This document shows, in pieces, positions 18,608 to 26,406 of a DNA stretch of 64,000 nucleotides; position 1 is the stretch's first letter, and the number at the start of each line of letters is the position of its first letter. The position numbers were made by a program, and so were the translations under genes. The notes below the pieces were generated by a model. That model made no database searches. It was not told the DNA's origin and saw only the letters and a program-made list of their open reading frames with translations. The stretch comes from an uncultured Tateyamaria sp. Lineage in GTDB: Bacteria; Pseudomonadota; Alphaproteobacteria; Rhodobacterales; Rhodobacteraceae. The stretch covers positions 433,501-497,500 of the forward strand of contig NZ_CANKXW010000001.1 in the NCBI RefSeq assembly GCF_947487805.1, read 5' to 3'.

Positions 18608-19311
18608 GGGGTGCCTCCGAAAAAGCGGGTGGCCCATTGGGCAAATGTGCTGCCATGCGTGGGCGTGGCAAGCGTGGCTTTGGCTGCTGCGACCTCTTCG
18701 GCCGCCAGGTGAGGCGCGGTCTCGTCCAGAACACAGCGCATGAAGGGGTCGGTGAATTCCGGGTGCGCCTGCGTGGTCAGGATATGCGCGCCCTTGGCGA
18801 ACCCGGCGATGGCGCATTTTGGGGACCGGGCGTAGGCCGTGCACCCGTCTGGCAAGGTCGTCACGGCATCGTGGTGAAACTGGTAGAGGTTCAGCCCCTG
18901 CGTTTGTGGCTGCATGTATGGCAAGGTGCGGGTCAGCTCGATTGGGTCCACGCCGATGTTCCAGTCCTGACGCGCGACCTTTCCGCCCAGTGCCATGGCG
19001 ATCGCCTGATGGCCGAAACAGGCCCCAAGCAGCGGCTTTTGCGCCGCGTCGCAGGCGCGGATGAAATCGTAGAGCGCGGGCAGAAAGGGCAGATCGTCCA
19101 GCACGCTCAGCGGCGAGCCGGTGATCAGGAATGCGTCCTGTTCGTCCACGCTCGCAGGCACTTCGCCACCGATGGTCATGTAGACGCGGTAGGTGAACCG
19201 CTGGTCCTGCGCATCGAACAGGTCGCGGAACCGGTGGCTGTCGTCCGGAAAGGCATCACCGATGGGCGATGTGTCGTGGTTGACCTGTAGCAGACCGAGT
19301 TTGAGGCGCAT
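18604..19311 (-). CDS. Class I glutamine amidotransferase-like protein
   Basis: Free-standing GATase1 domain of 235 residues. Nucleophile elbow LLGACFGHQAIA gives Cys98; the AHPEF motif supplies His183 and Glu185, so the catalytic triad is complete. No synthetase domain is attached. Such proteins can be gamma-glutamyl hydrolases (PuuD-like) or partners in amine activation (AtdA2/TdnT of aniline operons). Here it is the first of three tightly coupled genes with a P450 and a glutamine-synthetase-like ligase, which supports removal or transfer of a gamma-glutamyl group. That role is inference. Confidence 0.85.
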   Translation of the reverse strand: MRLKLGLLQVNHDTSPIGDAFPDDSHRFRDLFDAQDQRFTYRVYMTIGGEVPASVDEQDAFLITGSPLSVLDDLPFLPALYDFIRACDAAQKPLLGACFGHQAIAMALGGKVARQDWNIGVDPIELTRTLPYMQPQTQGLNLYQFHHDAVTTLPDGCTAYARSPKCAIAGFAKGAHILTTQAHPEFTDPFMRCVLDETAPHLAAEEVAAAKATLATPTHGSTFAQWATRFFGGTP

Positions 19312-19346
19312 GAAACTTACTCAACATGAGGGGCGTGTTGACCCGC

Positions 19347-19370
19347 GGGGTGGCGCAATCGCGCCGCCCC
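19347..19370. other. Strong stem-loop in the tctC-amidotransferase gap
   Basis: GGGGTGGCGC, loop AATC, then GCGCCGCCCC: 10-bp arms with one G-T pair. No T-run follows on the minus strand, so it may set mRNA stability or attenuate transcription rather than act as a classical terminator. Confidence 0.5.
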
Positions 19371-19389
19371 ATGGGGGCGGGTCGGCGCG

Positions 19390-19413
19390 GCCCGTGACGC
19401 AAGCGCCACGGGC
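19390..19413. other. Second stem-loop after tctC
   Basis: GCCCGTG and CACGGGC arms of 7 bp, extendable inward through CGC/GCG past one mismatch. It begins 9 bp after the tctC stop on the minus strand. With the hairpin at 19347-19370 it fills most of the 110-bp gap and may separate transporter and P450 expression levels. Confidence 0.45.
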
Positions 19414-19421
19414 GGTTTGAA

Positions 19422-20354
19422 TTATCGGCCCAGGATCTCGTTGATCTCTGCCGACTTGGCGCGGTCTGCCTCGATCCGTGCCTCGGCCTCGGCCTGACCT
19501 TGCCAGTAAACGGCGGCCCCGGTTTCGGCCATCAGCGCCTGTGCTTCGTCCGACGCCATGGTCTTGGCGGCGACTTCGGCGATGGTGTCGATCACCTCTT
19601 GCGGCGTGCCTTTGGTCACGAACAGGCCGTTCCACAGCTCGACATCGTTCACACCGGATTGCGCGGCGATGGTTTCGACCCCGTCCAGCTTGGCGATGGG
19701 GGACGCGCCGATATTGCCCAGTACGTTGATGTCACCCAGGCACGGCTCGATCAGCGCCAGCGTGGTGTTGATCACATCGGCATCGCCCGAGGACAGCGTG
19801 TTGCAGTCCAGCAGGTCAAAGGCGCTGTCGTCGGCGAATTCAAAGTCCATCTTGACCGCCGCAGCCATCGACACGGCAGTGGGCGTCAGGCCCGCGCCAA
19901 AGTGGCCCAGCACGACGTCGTTGTCCTGCGCATAGGCGGCCAGTTCTGCCATGTTGGAATAGGGCGCGTCGCCTGATGCGGCCAGCACGAAGGGGTAGGT
20001 CAGAAAGATGCCCACGGGCACGAAACTGTCCTCTTCGATGCCGATGTCGATCTTGGGGCCGACGATGGGCACACCGATCACAAAGGACCCGATGACCGAC
20101 CCGTCATTTGGCGCATTCAGCACCTCGAGCGCGCCGGGAAAGGGGCCATCGCCGCCACCGGGGCGGTTCACAACGGACGCGGGCTGGCCCGTGGCCTCGG
20201 CCATGTCGGCGGCGATCATGCGCGTCAGGATGTCCTCGAAATCACCCGGAGGCCACGGCACGATGAATTGCACGGGGCCTGTGGGGTACTCTGCCAGCGC
20301 GGGGCCGGTCAGGGCAGCCAGGGCAAAGGCTGCGGTGGTCAAAAGCTTCTTCAT
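19422..20354 (-). CDS. Tripartite tricarboxylate transporter substrate-binding protein (TctC family)
   Basis: Periplasmic binding protein of 310 residues with a signal peptide (MKKLLTTAAFALAALTGPALAE). After it, YPTGPVQFIVPWPPGDFEDILTRMIA is the family start, in which the usual PGG becomes PGD. It captures an organic acid or related ligand for the TctA/TctB carrier encoded just upstream; it follows tctA by 34 bp. TctC homologues bind very diverse ligands, so the name does not imply citrate. Its place in the amine/P450 run suggests the pathway substrate, but this is inference. Confidence 0.88.
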   Translation of the reverse strand: MKKLLTTAAFALAALTGPALAEYPTGPVQFIVPWPPGDFEDILTRMIAADMAEATGQPASVVNRPGGGDGPFPGALEVLNAPNDGSVIGSFVIGVPIVGPKIDIGIEEDSFVPVGIFLTYPFVLAASGDAPYSNMAELAAYAQDNDVVLGHFGAGLTPTAVSMAAAVKMDFEFADDSAFDLLDCNTLSSGDADVINTTLALIEPCLGDINVLGNIGASPIAKLDGVETIAAQSGVNDVELWNGLFVTKGTPQEVIDTIAEVAAKTMASDEAQALMAETGAAVYWQGQAEAEARIEADRAKSAEINEILGR

Positions 20355-20388
20355 GTGTACTCTCCCTGAGTTTATTTTGCTTTTGCGG

Positions 20389-21879
20389 TCAGTGTTCGAA
20401 CCGTCTGGTGCGAACGGTGGTGATGATCGTGACGACGATCACGATCAGGATCACGACAAAAAGCGTCCCGGCCACCGGCCGGTTCACGATGTCGAAAACG
20501 GTTTTGATCTGGCCTGCACCCGCCGTCAGCTTGTCGATCATGATCGACCCCAGCACGAGGCCCAGCACCACGGGCACCAGGGGCCAGTCGAGCCGCCGCA
20601 GGATATAGCCGACATAGCCGAACCCGGCGGCGAACATGCAGTCGGTAAAGGAATTGCGGATCGAAAAGACGCCGACAAAGGCGAGGATCAGGATGAACGC
20701 GCCCAGAAGGCGGTTGGGGATATAGATGATGCGCGTGATCGCGCGGGTCGAGATCAGCAGCGTCAGCAGCACCAGCACGTTGATCAGCAACAGCGCGATA
20801 AAGAGCGAGAACAGGAAATCCGAGTTGTTCTCGAAAATATCAGGCCCCGGTTTGATGCCTGCATCAAAGAACACGACCATCATCATGGCGGTCAGCGCCT
20901 CGCCCGGCACACCCAGCGCCAGCAGGGGCACCATCGCGGCGGCGGGCACGGCGTTGTTGCTGGCCTCGGACGCGATCAGCCCGTCCGGCGCGCCGCGCCC
21001 GAACTGGCCGGGGTTTTTCGAGATCGCGCGCGCGGTGGAATAGCTGAAGAACTGCGCCACGAACTCGCCCACGCCGGGGATGATGCCCATCACCGTGCCG
21101 TAGCCCGCGCTGCAAAAGGCCACGACCGGGTGTTTGCGCAACTCTCCAAAACCGCGCAAGAGCCCGCCCTTGATCCGCGCCTCGGGCGGGTCCGCATCCT
21201 TGCCCGTCAGCAGAAACAGCGCCTGACTGATGGCAAAGATGCCGACGATCACGACGATCAGGTTGAAACCGGGATAGAGGTATTCGATGTCGAACGTATA
21301 GCGATCGATCTGGCGCGTCGTCTGCCGCCCCACCAGCGCAATCAGGAACCCCAGCCCAAAGAGAAGCGCGGCCAGCCCCATCGTTTTGCGATGTGCGGCG
21401 ATCAGCAGGACAGCGCCCAGAACGGCGGCCATAAAGATATCCCGCTGACCGAACAGCGCCCCCAGATCACGCAGGTAGGGGCCAAAGACCATCAGCGCGG
21501 TCAGCCCCAACAGGATCGAGAAGCACCCGCCAAAGAACGACGCCGCATAGGCCAGCGACAGCCCGCGCGCGGCCTCGCCCCGCCGGGTCATGGCATAGCC
21601 GTCATAGGTGGTCAGCGCATTGACCGGCGTGCCGGGCGTGTTGATCAGGATCGCGGGGATGGCCCCGCCATACATCGACGATCCATAGACGCCGAGCAGC
21701 AGGACCAGCGACACCAGATCGTCGAGAAACACGGTGGCGGGCAGCAGGATGGCGATGGCAATCGCGGGGCCGATCCCCGGCACCGCACCAATCGCCAGCC
21801 CGCCCACGGACCCGATCAGGATCGCAACCAGCACGGGCCAGCTGGCAAGGTTGTCGAGACCGGCCCAGAACGCCTCCAT
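20389..21879 (-). CDS. Tripartite tricarboxylate transporter large permease (TctA family)
   Basis: Large integral membrane carrier subunit with about 11 to 12 hydrophobic segments. Family motifs: IGAVPGIGPAIAIAILLP near the N-terminus and GIIPGVGEFVAQFFSYSTAR in the second repeat. The start at 21879 (MEAFWAGLDN, 496 residues) is chosen because its ATG overlaps the tctB stop (TGATG); a GTG three codons upstream is also possible. Transport is driven by an ion gradient in this family, not by ATP. Confidence 0.9.
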   Translation of the reverse strand: MEAFWAGLDNLASWPVLVAILIGSVGGLAIGAVPGIGPAIAIAILLPATVFLDDLVSLVLLLGVYGSSMYGGAIPAILINTPGTPVNALTTYDGYAMTRRGEAARGLSLAYAASFFGGCFSILLGLTALMVFGPYLRDLGALFGQRDIFMAAVLGAVLLIAAHRKTMGLAALLFGLGFLIALVGRQTTRQIDRYTFDIEYLYPGFNLIVVIVGIFAISQALFLLTGKDADPPEARIKGGLLRGFGELRKHPVVAFCSAGYGTVMGIIPGVGEFVAQFFSYSTARAISKNPGQFGRGAPDGLIASEASNNAVPAAAMVPLLALGVPGEALTAMMMVVFFDAGIKPGPDIFENNSDFLFSLFIALLLINVLVLLTLLISTRAITRIIYIPNRLLGAFILILAFVGVFSIRNSFTDCMFAAGFGYVGYILRRLDWPLVPVVLGLVLGSIMIDKLTAGAGQIKTVFDIVNRPVAGTLFVVILIVIVVTIITTVRTRRFEH

Positions 21880-22619
21880 CAGAACCACACCTGCATGAAG
21901 GTCTCGAGCCGTTGGGGCAGCTGGTCATAGAGCCAGATGTTCACGGGCGTGCGGATTTGCAGGCCGGTGCGGAACACCAGCACAATCGCGAAACTGGCGG
22001 CAAGGCAGATGCCCATCCACCGCGCGCCGCGATAGCCCATGCGCCAGGGCAGCAGCGTGCCCATCAGCAGGGTCGACACAAGATAGCCCAGCACCGGCAC
22101 CAGCAGGGTGTAGCCCACGAACCAGCCCACGAATTCCAGCGCGCGCAGCCATTGCGACATCTCGTAGCCCACGGCGGTGGGTTGCCCGAACCGTGTGCGC
22201 CAGCGCTGGGCGCGCCATGCGGCATAGAGGTTCCACAAGGCCGCAGGCACCAGCACCGCAAGGCACATCAGCGGCGCGACCCACCCCTGTTTCAGGATCC
22301 GCCCCAGCCGTGCGAGCCGTTTGTCGGGGTCGGTGATCCCGAACTGGTCCATCCAGTACCGCGCCATGTTGGCAGGCAGCTTGCGGTCCTCCCACCCGGT
22401 CTGGGAAAAGAAGAAGGCGAGGAAAAACAGCGCCAAAAGCGCCATGAACAGCGAAAAGATCAGATCCCCCCGTCCGCGCCGGAAGTCGGTGATGTCAGCC
22501 ACGTTGATCTTTTGGGCAGGTGGCGTGGCAGAGGCAAAGCGCCGGGTCGTCGCCCGTGACCGGATCACGGCGCGCGGTGTCGCGCTGGTCAGCGCGCGGG
22601 GGGTGACCCGGCTTGTCAC
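21879..22619 (-). CDS. Tripartite tricarboxylate transporter small permease (TctB family)
   Basis: Small membrane subunit of 246 residues with about four hydrophobic segments (LIFSLFMALLALFFLAFFF; PLMCLAVLVPAALWNLYAA; FVGYTLLVPVLGYLVSTLLMG; WMGICLAASFAIVLVF). It starts at a GTG overlapping the aminotransferase stop (GTGA), which defines the start against a longer in-frame shadow. It is longer than typical TctB proteins: an Arg/Thr/Ala-rich N-terminal tail of about 50 residues precedes the first segment and an extra soluble stretch follows it. Confidence 0.82.
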   Translation of the reverse strand: MTSRVTPRALTSATPRAVIRSRATTRRFASATPPAQKINVADITDFRRGRGDLIFSLFMALLALFFLAFFFSQTGWEDRKLPANMARYWMDQFGITDPDKRLARLGRILKQGWVAPLMCLAVLVPAALWNLYAAWRAQRWRTRFGQPTAVGYEMSQWLRALEFVGWFVGYTLLVPVLGYLVSTLLMGTLLPWRMGYRGARWMGICLAASFAIVLVFRTGLQIRTPVNIWLYDQLPQRLETFMQVWF

Positions 22620-23977
22620 GCGGCTCCGGACATGGCGGTCAGGCCCGCTTCGGTCGCGGACAGGATGGTCTGGATGTGGCCTGCGTCCACCACCAGCGGC
22701 GGCGAAAAGATGGCGTTGTTGCCCGACACCCGGATCATCACGCCCGCCTCGTAGGCGGCCTTTTGGAACACCAGCGGCAGCGCCTTGCCCACGGGGGTCT
22801 TGGTGGCGCGGTCGCTGACCAGTTCGATGGCGCACATCAGCCCCGCGCCGCGCACGTCGCCGATCATGTCAAAGCGGTCAGCCAGCGCATGCAGCCCGGC
22901 CTTCAACTCGGCCCCGCGGGGGGCTGCGTTTTCCCAGGGCTTGATACGCATCGTTTCCTCGACCGCCGCGACGGCGGCGGCGGCACCGACCGGGTGGCCG
23001 GAATAGGTATAACCGGAATCGACCGACCCCGCCCCGCTCTGGTCATCCTCGAACGCGGCGGCCACGTGGTCCGCGATCATCACCGCGCCAAAGGGGAAAT
23101 AGCCGTTGGTGATCGCCTTGGCGGTGCACATCAGGTCCGGCTGCACGCCCCAGTGGCGCGAGCCCGTGGGGGATCCCGTGCGGCCAAAGGCGGTGATCAC
23201 CTCATCCGCGATCAGCAGCACACCGTGCTTGTCGCAGATGTCGCGCACCATGGGCATGAAGCTTGGATGCGGCGGGATCACCCCGCCCGCGCCCTGCACC
23301 GGCTCCATCACGAATGCGGCGACGGTGTTGGCCCCCTGAAAGGCGATCTCGCGCTCAAGCATGCCCGCGCTGAGGCGCGCCAGCTCTGCCGGATCGTCGG
23401 TGCCGAAGGGGTTGCGATAGAGGTAGGGCCCGGGGATGTGGAAACAGCCCGCCATGAGCGGCTCGTAAGTGTTGCGGAACTTGGCGTTGCCATTCACCGA
23501 CGCGCCGCCGAAATGTGTGCCGTGATAGCCCTTGTCGAGGCTGATGAACTTGGTCCGCGTGCCCTCGCCACGGATGCGGTGGTATTGCCGCGCCAATTTC
23601 AGCGCGATCTCGATACTGTCCGACCCGCCGGAGGTGAAAAAGCTGCGGCTCATCCCGTCGGGGCCAAAGAAGTCGGCAAGCAGGTAGGCCAGCTCGATCG
23701 CCTTGTCGTTCGAGGTGCCGCGAAAGGTCGAGTAATAGGGCAGGGCGTCGAGTTGCTGGGCGATGGCGTCCTTGACCGGCTGGCACGAATAGCCAAGGTT
23801 CACGTTCCACAGGCCGCCCACCGCGTCGATGCTGCGGTGCCCGTCCACATCCGTGATGTGCACCCCGTCGCCACCCGTCAGGATGGTGGGCGGGTTGGCC
23901 ATGCTGTCGGCGGGATGCGCCATCGGGTGCCAGAACTGGCGGGCATTGTTTTCCTTGAGGAAATTGCTGTCTTTCAT
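22616..23977 (-). CDS. Class III pyridoxal-phosphate aminotransferase (omega-amine type)
   Basis: Fold-type I aminotransferase of 453 residues. The PLP lysine is Lys287 in CTAKAITNGYFPFG, with Asp258 in LLIADEVITAFGRTG contacting the pyridine nitrogen. FFTSGGSDSIEIALKLAR and YHGTHFGGASVNG are further class III motifs. Members move terminal amino groups of amines or omega-amino acids to pyruvate or 2-oxoglutarate, giving an aldehyde. Its ATG overlaps the IclR stop (ATGA). A divergent aldehyde dehydrogenase would oxidise the product. Exact substrate unknown. Confidence 0.9.
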   Translation of the reverse strand: MKDSNFLKENNARQFWHPMAHPADSMANPPTILTGGDGVHITDVDGHRSIDAVGGLWNVNLGYSCQPVKDAIAQQLDALPYYSTFRGTSNDKAIELAYLLADFFGPDGMSRSFFTSGGSDSIEIALKLARQYHRIRGEGTRTKFISLDKGYHGTHFGGASVNGNAKFRNTYEPLMAGCFHIPGPYLYRNPFGTDDPAELARLSAGMLEREIAFQGANTVAAFVMEPVQGAGGVIPPHPSFMPMVRDICDKHGVLLIADEVITAFGRTGSPTGSRHWGVQPDLMCTAKAITNGYFPFGAVMIADHVAAAFEDDQSGAGSVDSGYTYSGHPVGAAAAVAAVEETMRIKPWENAAPRGAELKAGLHALADRFDMIGDVRGAGLMCAIELVSDRATKTPVGKALPLVFQKAAYEAGVMIRVSGNNAIFSPPLVVDAGHIQTILSATEAGLTAMSGAA

Positions 23978-24774
23978 GACACGGCCCTTTCGTGGCTGGG
24001 GGTCCAGATTTTTCCGACGTCGAGCGGGACAGTGCCGCCCATGGCCTCGGTGAAGCCGCGCCCGTGATCCATCAGCAACCGCGCCAGATGCGCCTCGACG
24101 GCCTTGCCGCCCCGCGCGGAGGGGTAGGCGATGGAGCAGGTGGCAAAGGGCACGCCCTTGGCGTCAAAGATCGGGATCGCGACCGAGGACACGCCCAGCC
24201 GCAGCGCATCGCGGTTGCGTGCATAACCCCGGCGCTGGATCGCGGTCAGTTCAGCAACCAGCGCATCGCGGTCCGGCGCGCCGGACCCCGGCACCCATGT
24301 GCGCGGATCGGCCAGCGCCAGATCCAGCTGCGCGGGCAGCGAAAAGGCGAGGAACGCCTTGCCCGAGGATGTGGCAAACAGCGGCGGCAAGCCATAGGCG
24401 TCAAAGCTGACCCGGACGGGGTGGTCGTGGAATTCGGCGTGGTACATGTCGACCAGATCGAACCCTTCGAGGCGGCTGATATGCACCAGTTCGCCGGCGG
24501 CGCGGCTGAGCGTGTCGGTCGCGGTGCGGATCATCTCGACCTCGGGCACGGTGCGCGCCCGCATCCCCGCCAGCCGGGTCAACGACGGGCCAAGCCGGTA
24601 GGCCCGCGTCGCGGGGTCCTGTTCCAGAAAGCCCGCCTGTTCCAGTGCGGCAAGATGCCGGTGCACCGTGGCCTTGTCCCGCCCGGTGCGGCGTTGCACA
24701 TCCGACAGGCCAAGCTGTGGCTGGGCGTCGGAAAACAGGTCGAGAAGGCTCAGGGCTTTGGCAATGGTCGACAT
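23974..24774 (-). CDS. IclR-family transcriptional regulator
   Basis: Regulator of 266 residues: N-terminal winged helix (AKALSLLDLFSDAQPQLGLSDVQRRTGRDKATVHRHLAALEQAGFLEQ), then an IclR effector domain (ISRLEGFDLVDMYHAEF; LPPLFATSSGKAFLAFS; VAIPIFDAKGVPFATCSIA). I start it at 24774 (MSTIAKAL), the usual family beginning; an ATG at 24828 would begin 2 bp from the operator and would leave no room for the leader. It heads the minus-strand amine/P450 run and lies divergent from the aldehyde dehydrogenase, so it probably controls both arms through the palindrome at 24830-24846. Confidence 0.9.
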   Translation of the reverse strand: MSTIAKALSLLDLFSDAQPQLGLSDVQRRTGRDKATVHRHLAALEQAGFLEQDPATRAYRLGPSLTRLAGMRARTVPEVEMIRTATDTLSRAAGELVHISRLEGFDLVDMYHAEFHDHPVRVSFDAYGLPPLFATSSGKAFLAFSLPAQLDLALADPRTWVPGSGAPDRDALVAELTAIQRRGYARNRDALRLGVSSVAIPIFDAKGVPFATCSIAYPSARGGKAVEAHLARLLMDHGRGFTEAMGGTVPLDVGKIWTPSHERAVS

Positions 24775-24829
24775 GGACAAGAGCTTGACGCACCGGCGCA
24801 CGCCTTGCAATATATTTTTTGCGTCCATC

Positions 24830-24846
24830 GGTTCACTATATGAACC
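24830..24846. promoter_or_regulatory. IclR-type operator between divergent catabolic arms
   Basis: Perfect inverted repeat GGTTCA-ctata-TGAACC, 17 bp. It lies 22 bp before the aldehyde dehydrogenase start and 56 bp before the regulator start. An A/T-rich -10-like stretch (24811-24820) follows on the regulator side and TATATG overlaps the site on the other. Size and placement fit an IclR dimer site. Confidence 0.65.
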
Positions 24847-24867
24847 ATCAAGGAAAGTGCACAAGCG

Positions 24868-26373
24868 ATGACCAACCTTGCCACGCATCTGGCCAAACTG
24901 CGCCCGCATCTCGACGATGTGGCCGCGCGCGGGTTGCTGAACCACATCGGTGGCGCGGCGGTCGGTGGCGTGGCGGATCGCTGGTTTGATGCCACATCGC
25001 CGGTGGACGGCAGTGTGATCGCGCGCACGGTGCGTAGCGATGCCGCCGATGTCGACCGGGCGGCGCAGGCGGCGCGCGCGGCCTTTGGTGCGTGGCGCGA
25101 CATGCCAGCGACCGAGCGCAAGGCCATCCTGCACGCCATCGCCGACGGCATCGCCGCACGCGCGGACGATATCGCCCTGTGCGAATGCTGGGACACCGGG
25201 CAGCCATGGCGCTATATGGCGCGGGCGGCCCTGCGCGGGGCGGAGAACTTCCGCTTTTTCGCGGACCGGGTCGCATCCGCGCGCGATGGGCAGGCGATGC
25301 CGTCGCCCGGCCTGATGAACATCACCACCCGCGTGCCGATTGGCCCGGTGGGGGTGATCACGCCGTGGAACACGCCCTTCATGCTGTCGACGTGGAAAAT
25401 CGCGCCCGCACTGGCCGCGGGCTGCACGGTGGTGCACAAACCGGCGGAGCTGAGCCCCTGGACCGCGCGCATCCTGATCGACATCGCCGAGGCGGCGGGC
25501 CTGCCGCCGGGGGTCTGGAACCTGATCAACGGCACCGGGCCAGAGGCGGGCCGCGCCCTGACCGAACACGCGGATATCAAGGCCATCGCCTTTGTCGGTG
25601 CGTCCCAGACCGGGGCCGCGATCATGGCGCAGGGGGCGCCCACGCTCAAACGTATCCAGTTCGAGCTGGGTGGCAAGAACCCGATGATCATCTTTGCCGA
25701 CGCAGACCTTGAGGCCGCCCTCGATGCGACCTTGTTCATGAGCTTTGCGCTCAATGGCGAACGCTGCACCGCATCGTCGCGCCTGCTGGTGCAGGCGGGC
25801 ATCGCGGACCGGTTCGAGGCGGCACTGGCCGCGCGCATGGACGCGATCCGCGTGGGCCACCCGCTGGATCCCGCCACCGAGGTTGGCCCGCTGATCTCCG
25901 CGGATCACGCGGCGCGGGTGCGGAGCTGGATCGAGACCGGCCAACGCGAGGGCGCGCAGCACCGGGTGGGCCGCGCCGAGGGGCAATACATCGCGCCCAC
26001 GCTGCTGACGGGTGCGCGCAACGACATGCGTGTCGCCCAGAACGAGATCTTTGGCCCCGTGCTGACCTCCATCCGGTTCGAGACAGAGGACGAGGCGCTG
26101 CAACTGGCCAATGACAGCGCCTACGGGCTGACGGGCTATGTCTGGACGGCGGATGCGACGCGGGCGTTGCGGGTGTCAGAGCGGCTTGAGGCGGGGATGG
26201 TCTGGGTCAACACCGCCAACCTGCGGCACCTGCCCACCCCGTTCGGCGGCATGAAATCAAGCGGGATCGGCCGCGATGGCGGGGACTGGTCGCTGGAGTT
26301 CTACATGGAGCAGAAACATATCGGCCTTGGCACCCGCGATCCGGATGTGCCACGACTGGGTGTCGGCGCGTGA
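24868..26373 (+). CDS. NAD(P)-dependent aldehyde dehydrogenase
   Basis: Aldehyde dehydrogenase of 501 residues oxidising an aldehyde to the acid. Catalytic Glu266 in FELGGKNPMIIFADAD and nucleophile Cys300 in NGERCTASSRLL are both present. VGVITPWNTPFMLSTWKIAPAL is the cofactor-domain motif and FGGMKSSGIGRDGG the C-terminal signature. The overall pattern resembles the HpaE/BetB group. RBS AAGGAAAG precedes the ATG. It is divergent from the IclR/aminotransferase arm and followed 33 bp later by a decarboxylase, so the likely substrate is the aldehyde made by transamination of an amine. Confidence 0.92.
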   Translation: MTNLATHLAKLRPHLDDVAARGLLNHIGGAAVGGVADRWFDATSPVDGSVIARTVRSDAADVDRAAQAARAAFGAWRDMPATERKAILHAIADGIAARADDIALCECWDTGQPWRYMARAALRGAENFRFFADRVASARDGQAMPSPGLMNITTRVPIGPVGVITPWNTPFMLSTWKIAPALAAGCTVVHKPAELSPWTARILIDIAEAAGLPPGVWNLINGTGPEAGRALTEHADIKAIAFVGASQTGAAIMAQGAPTLKRIQFELGGKNPMIIFADADLEAALDATLFMSFALNGERCTASSRLLVQAGIADRFEAALAARMDAIRVGHPLDPATEVGPLISADHAARVRSWIETGQREGAQHRVGRAEGQYIAPTLLTGARNDMRVAQNEIFGPVLTSIRFETEDEALQLANDSAYGLTGYVWTADATRALRVSERLEAGMVWVNTANLRHLPTPFGGMKSSGIGRDGGDWSLEFYMEQKHIGLGTRDPDVPRLGVGA

Positions 26374-26406
26374 CGGACGGCGACCATCGAGCAAGGGGAT
26401 GCGGCA

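Noticed and set aside
24775-24828. Longer IclR start at ATG 24828
   Set aside because: It would begin 2 bp from the operator and run through the AT-rich promoter-like stretch; the residues it adds are not typical of IclR N-termini.
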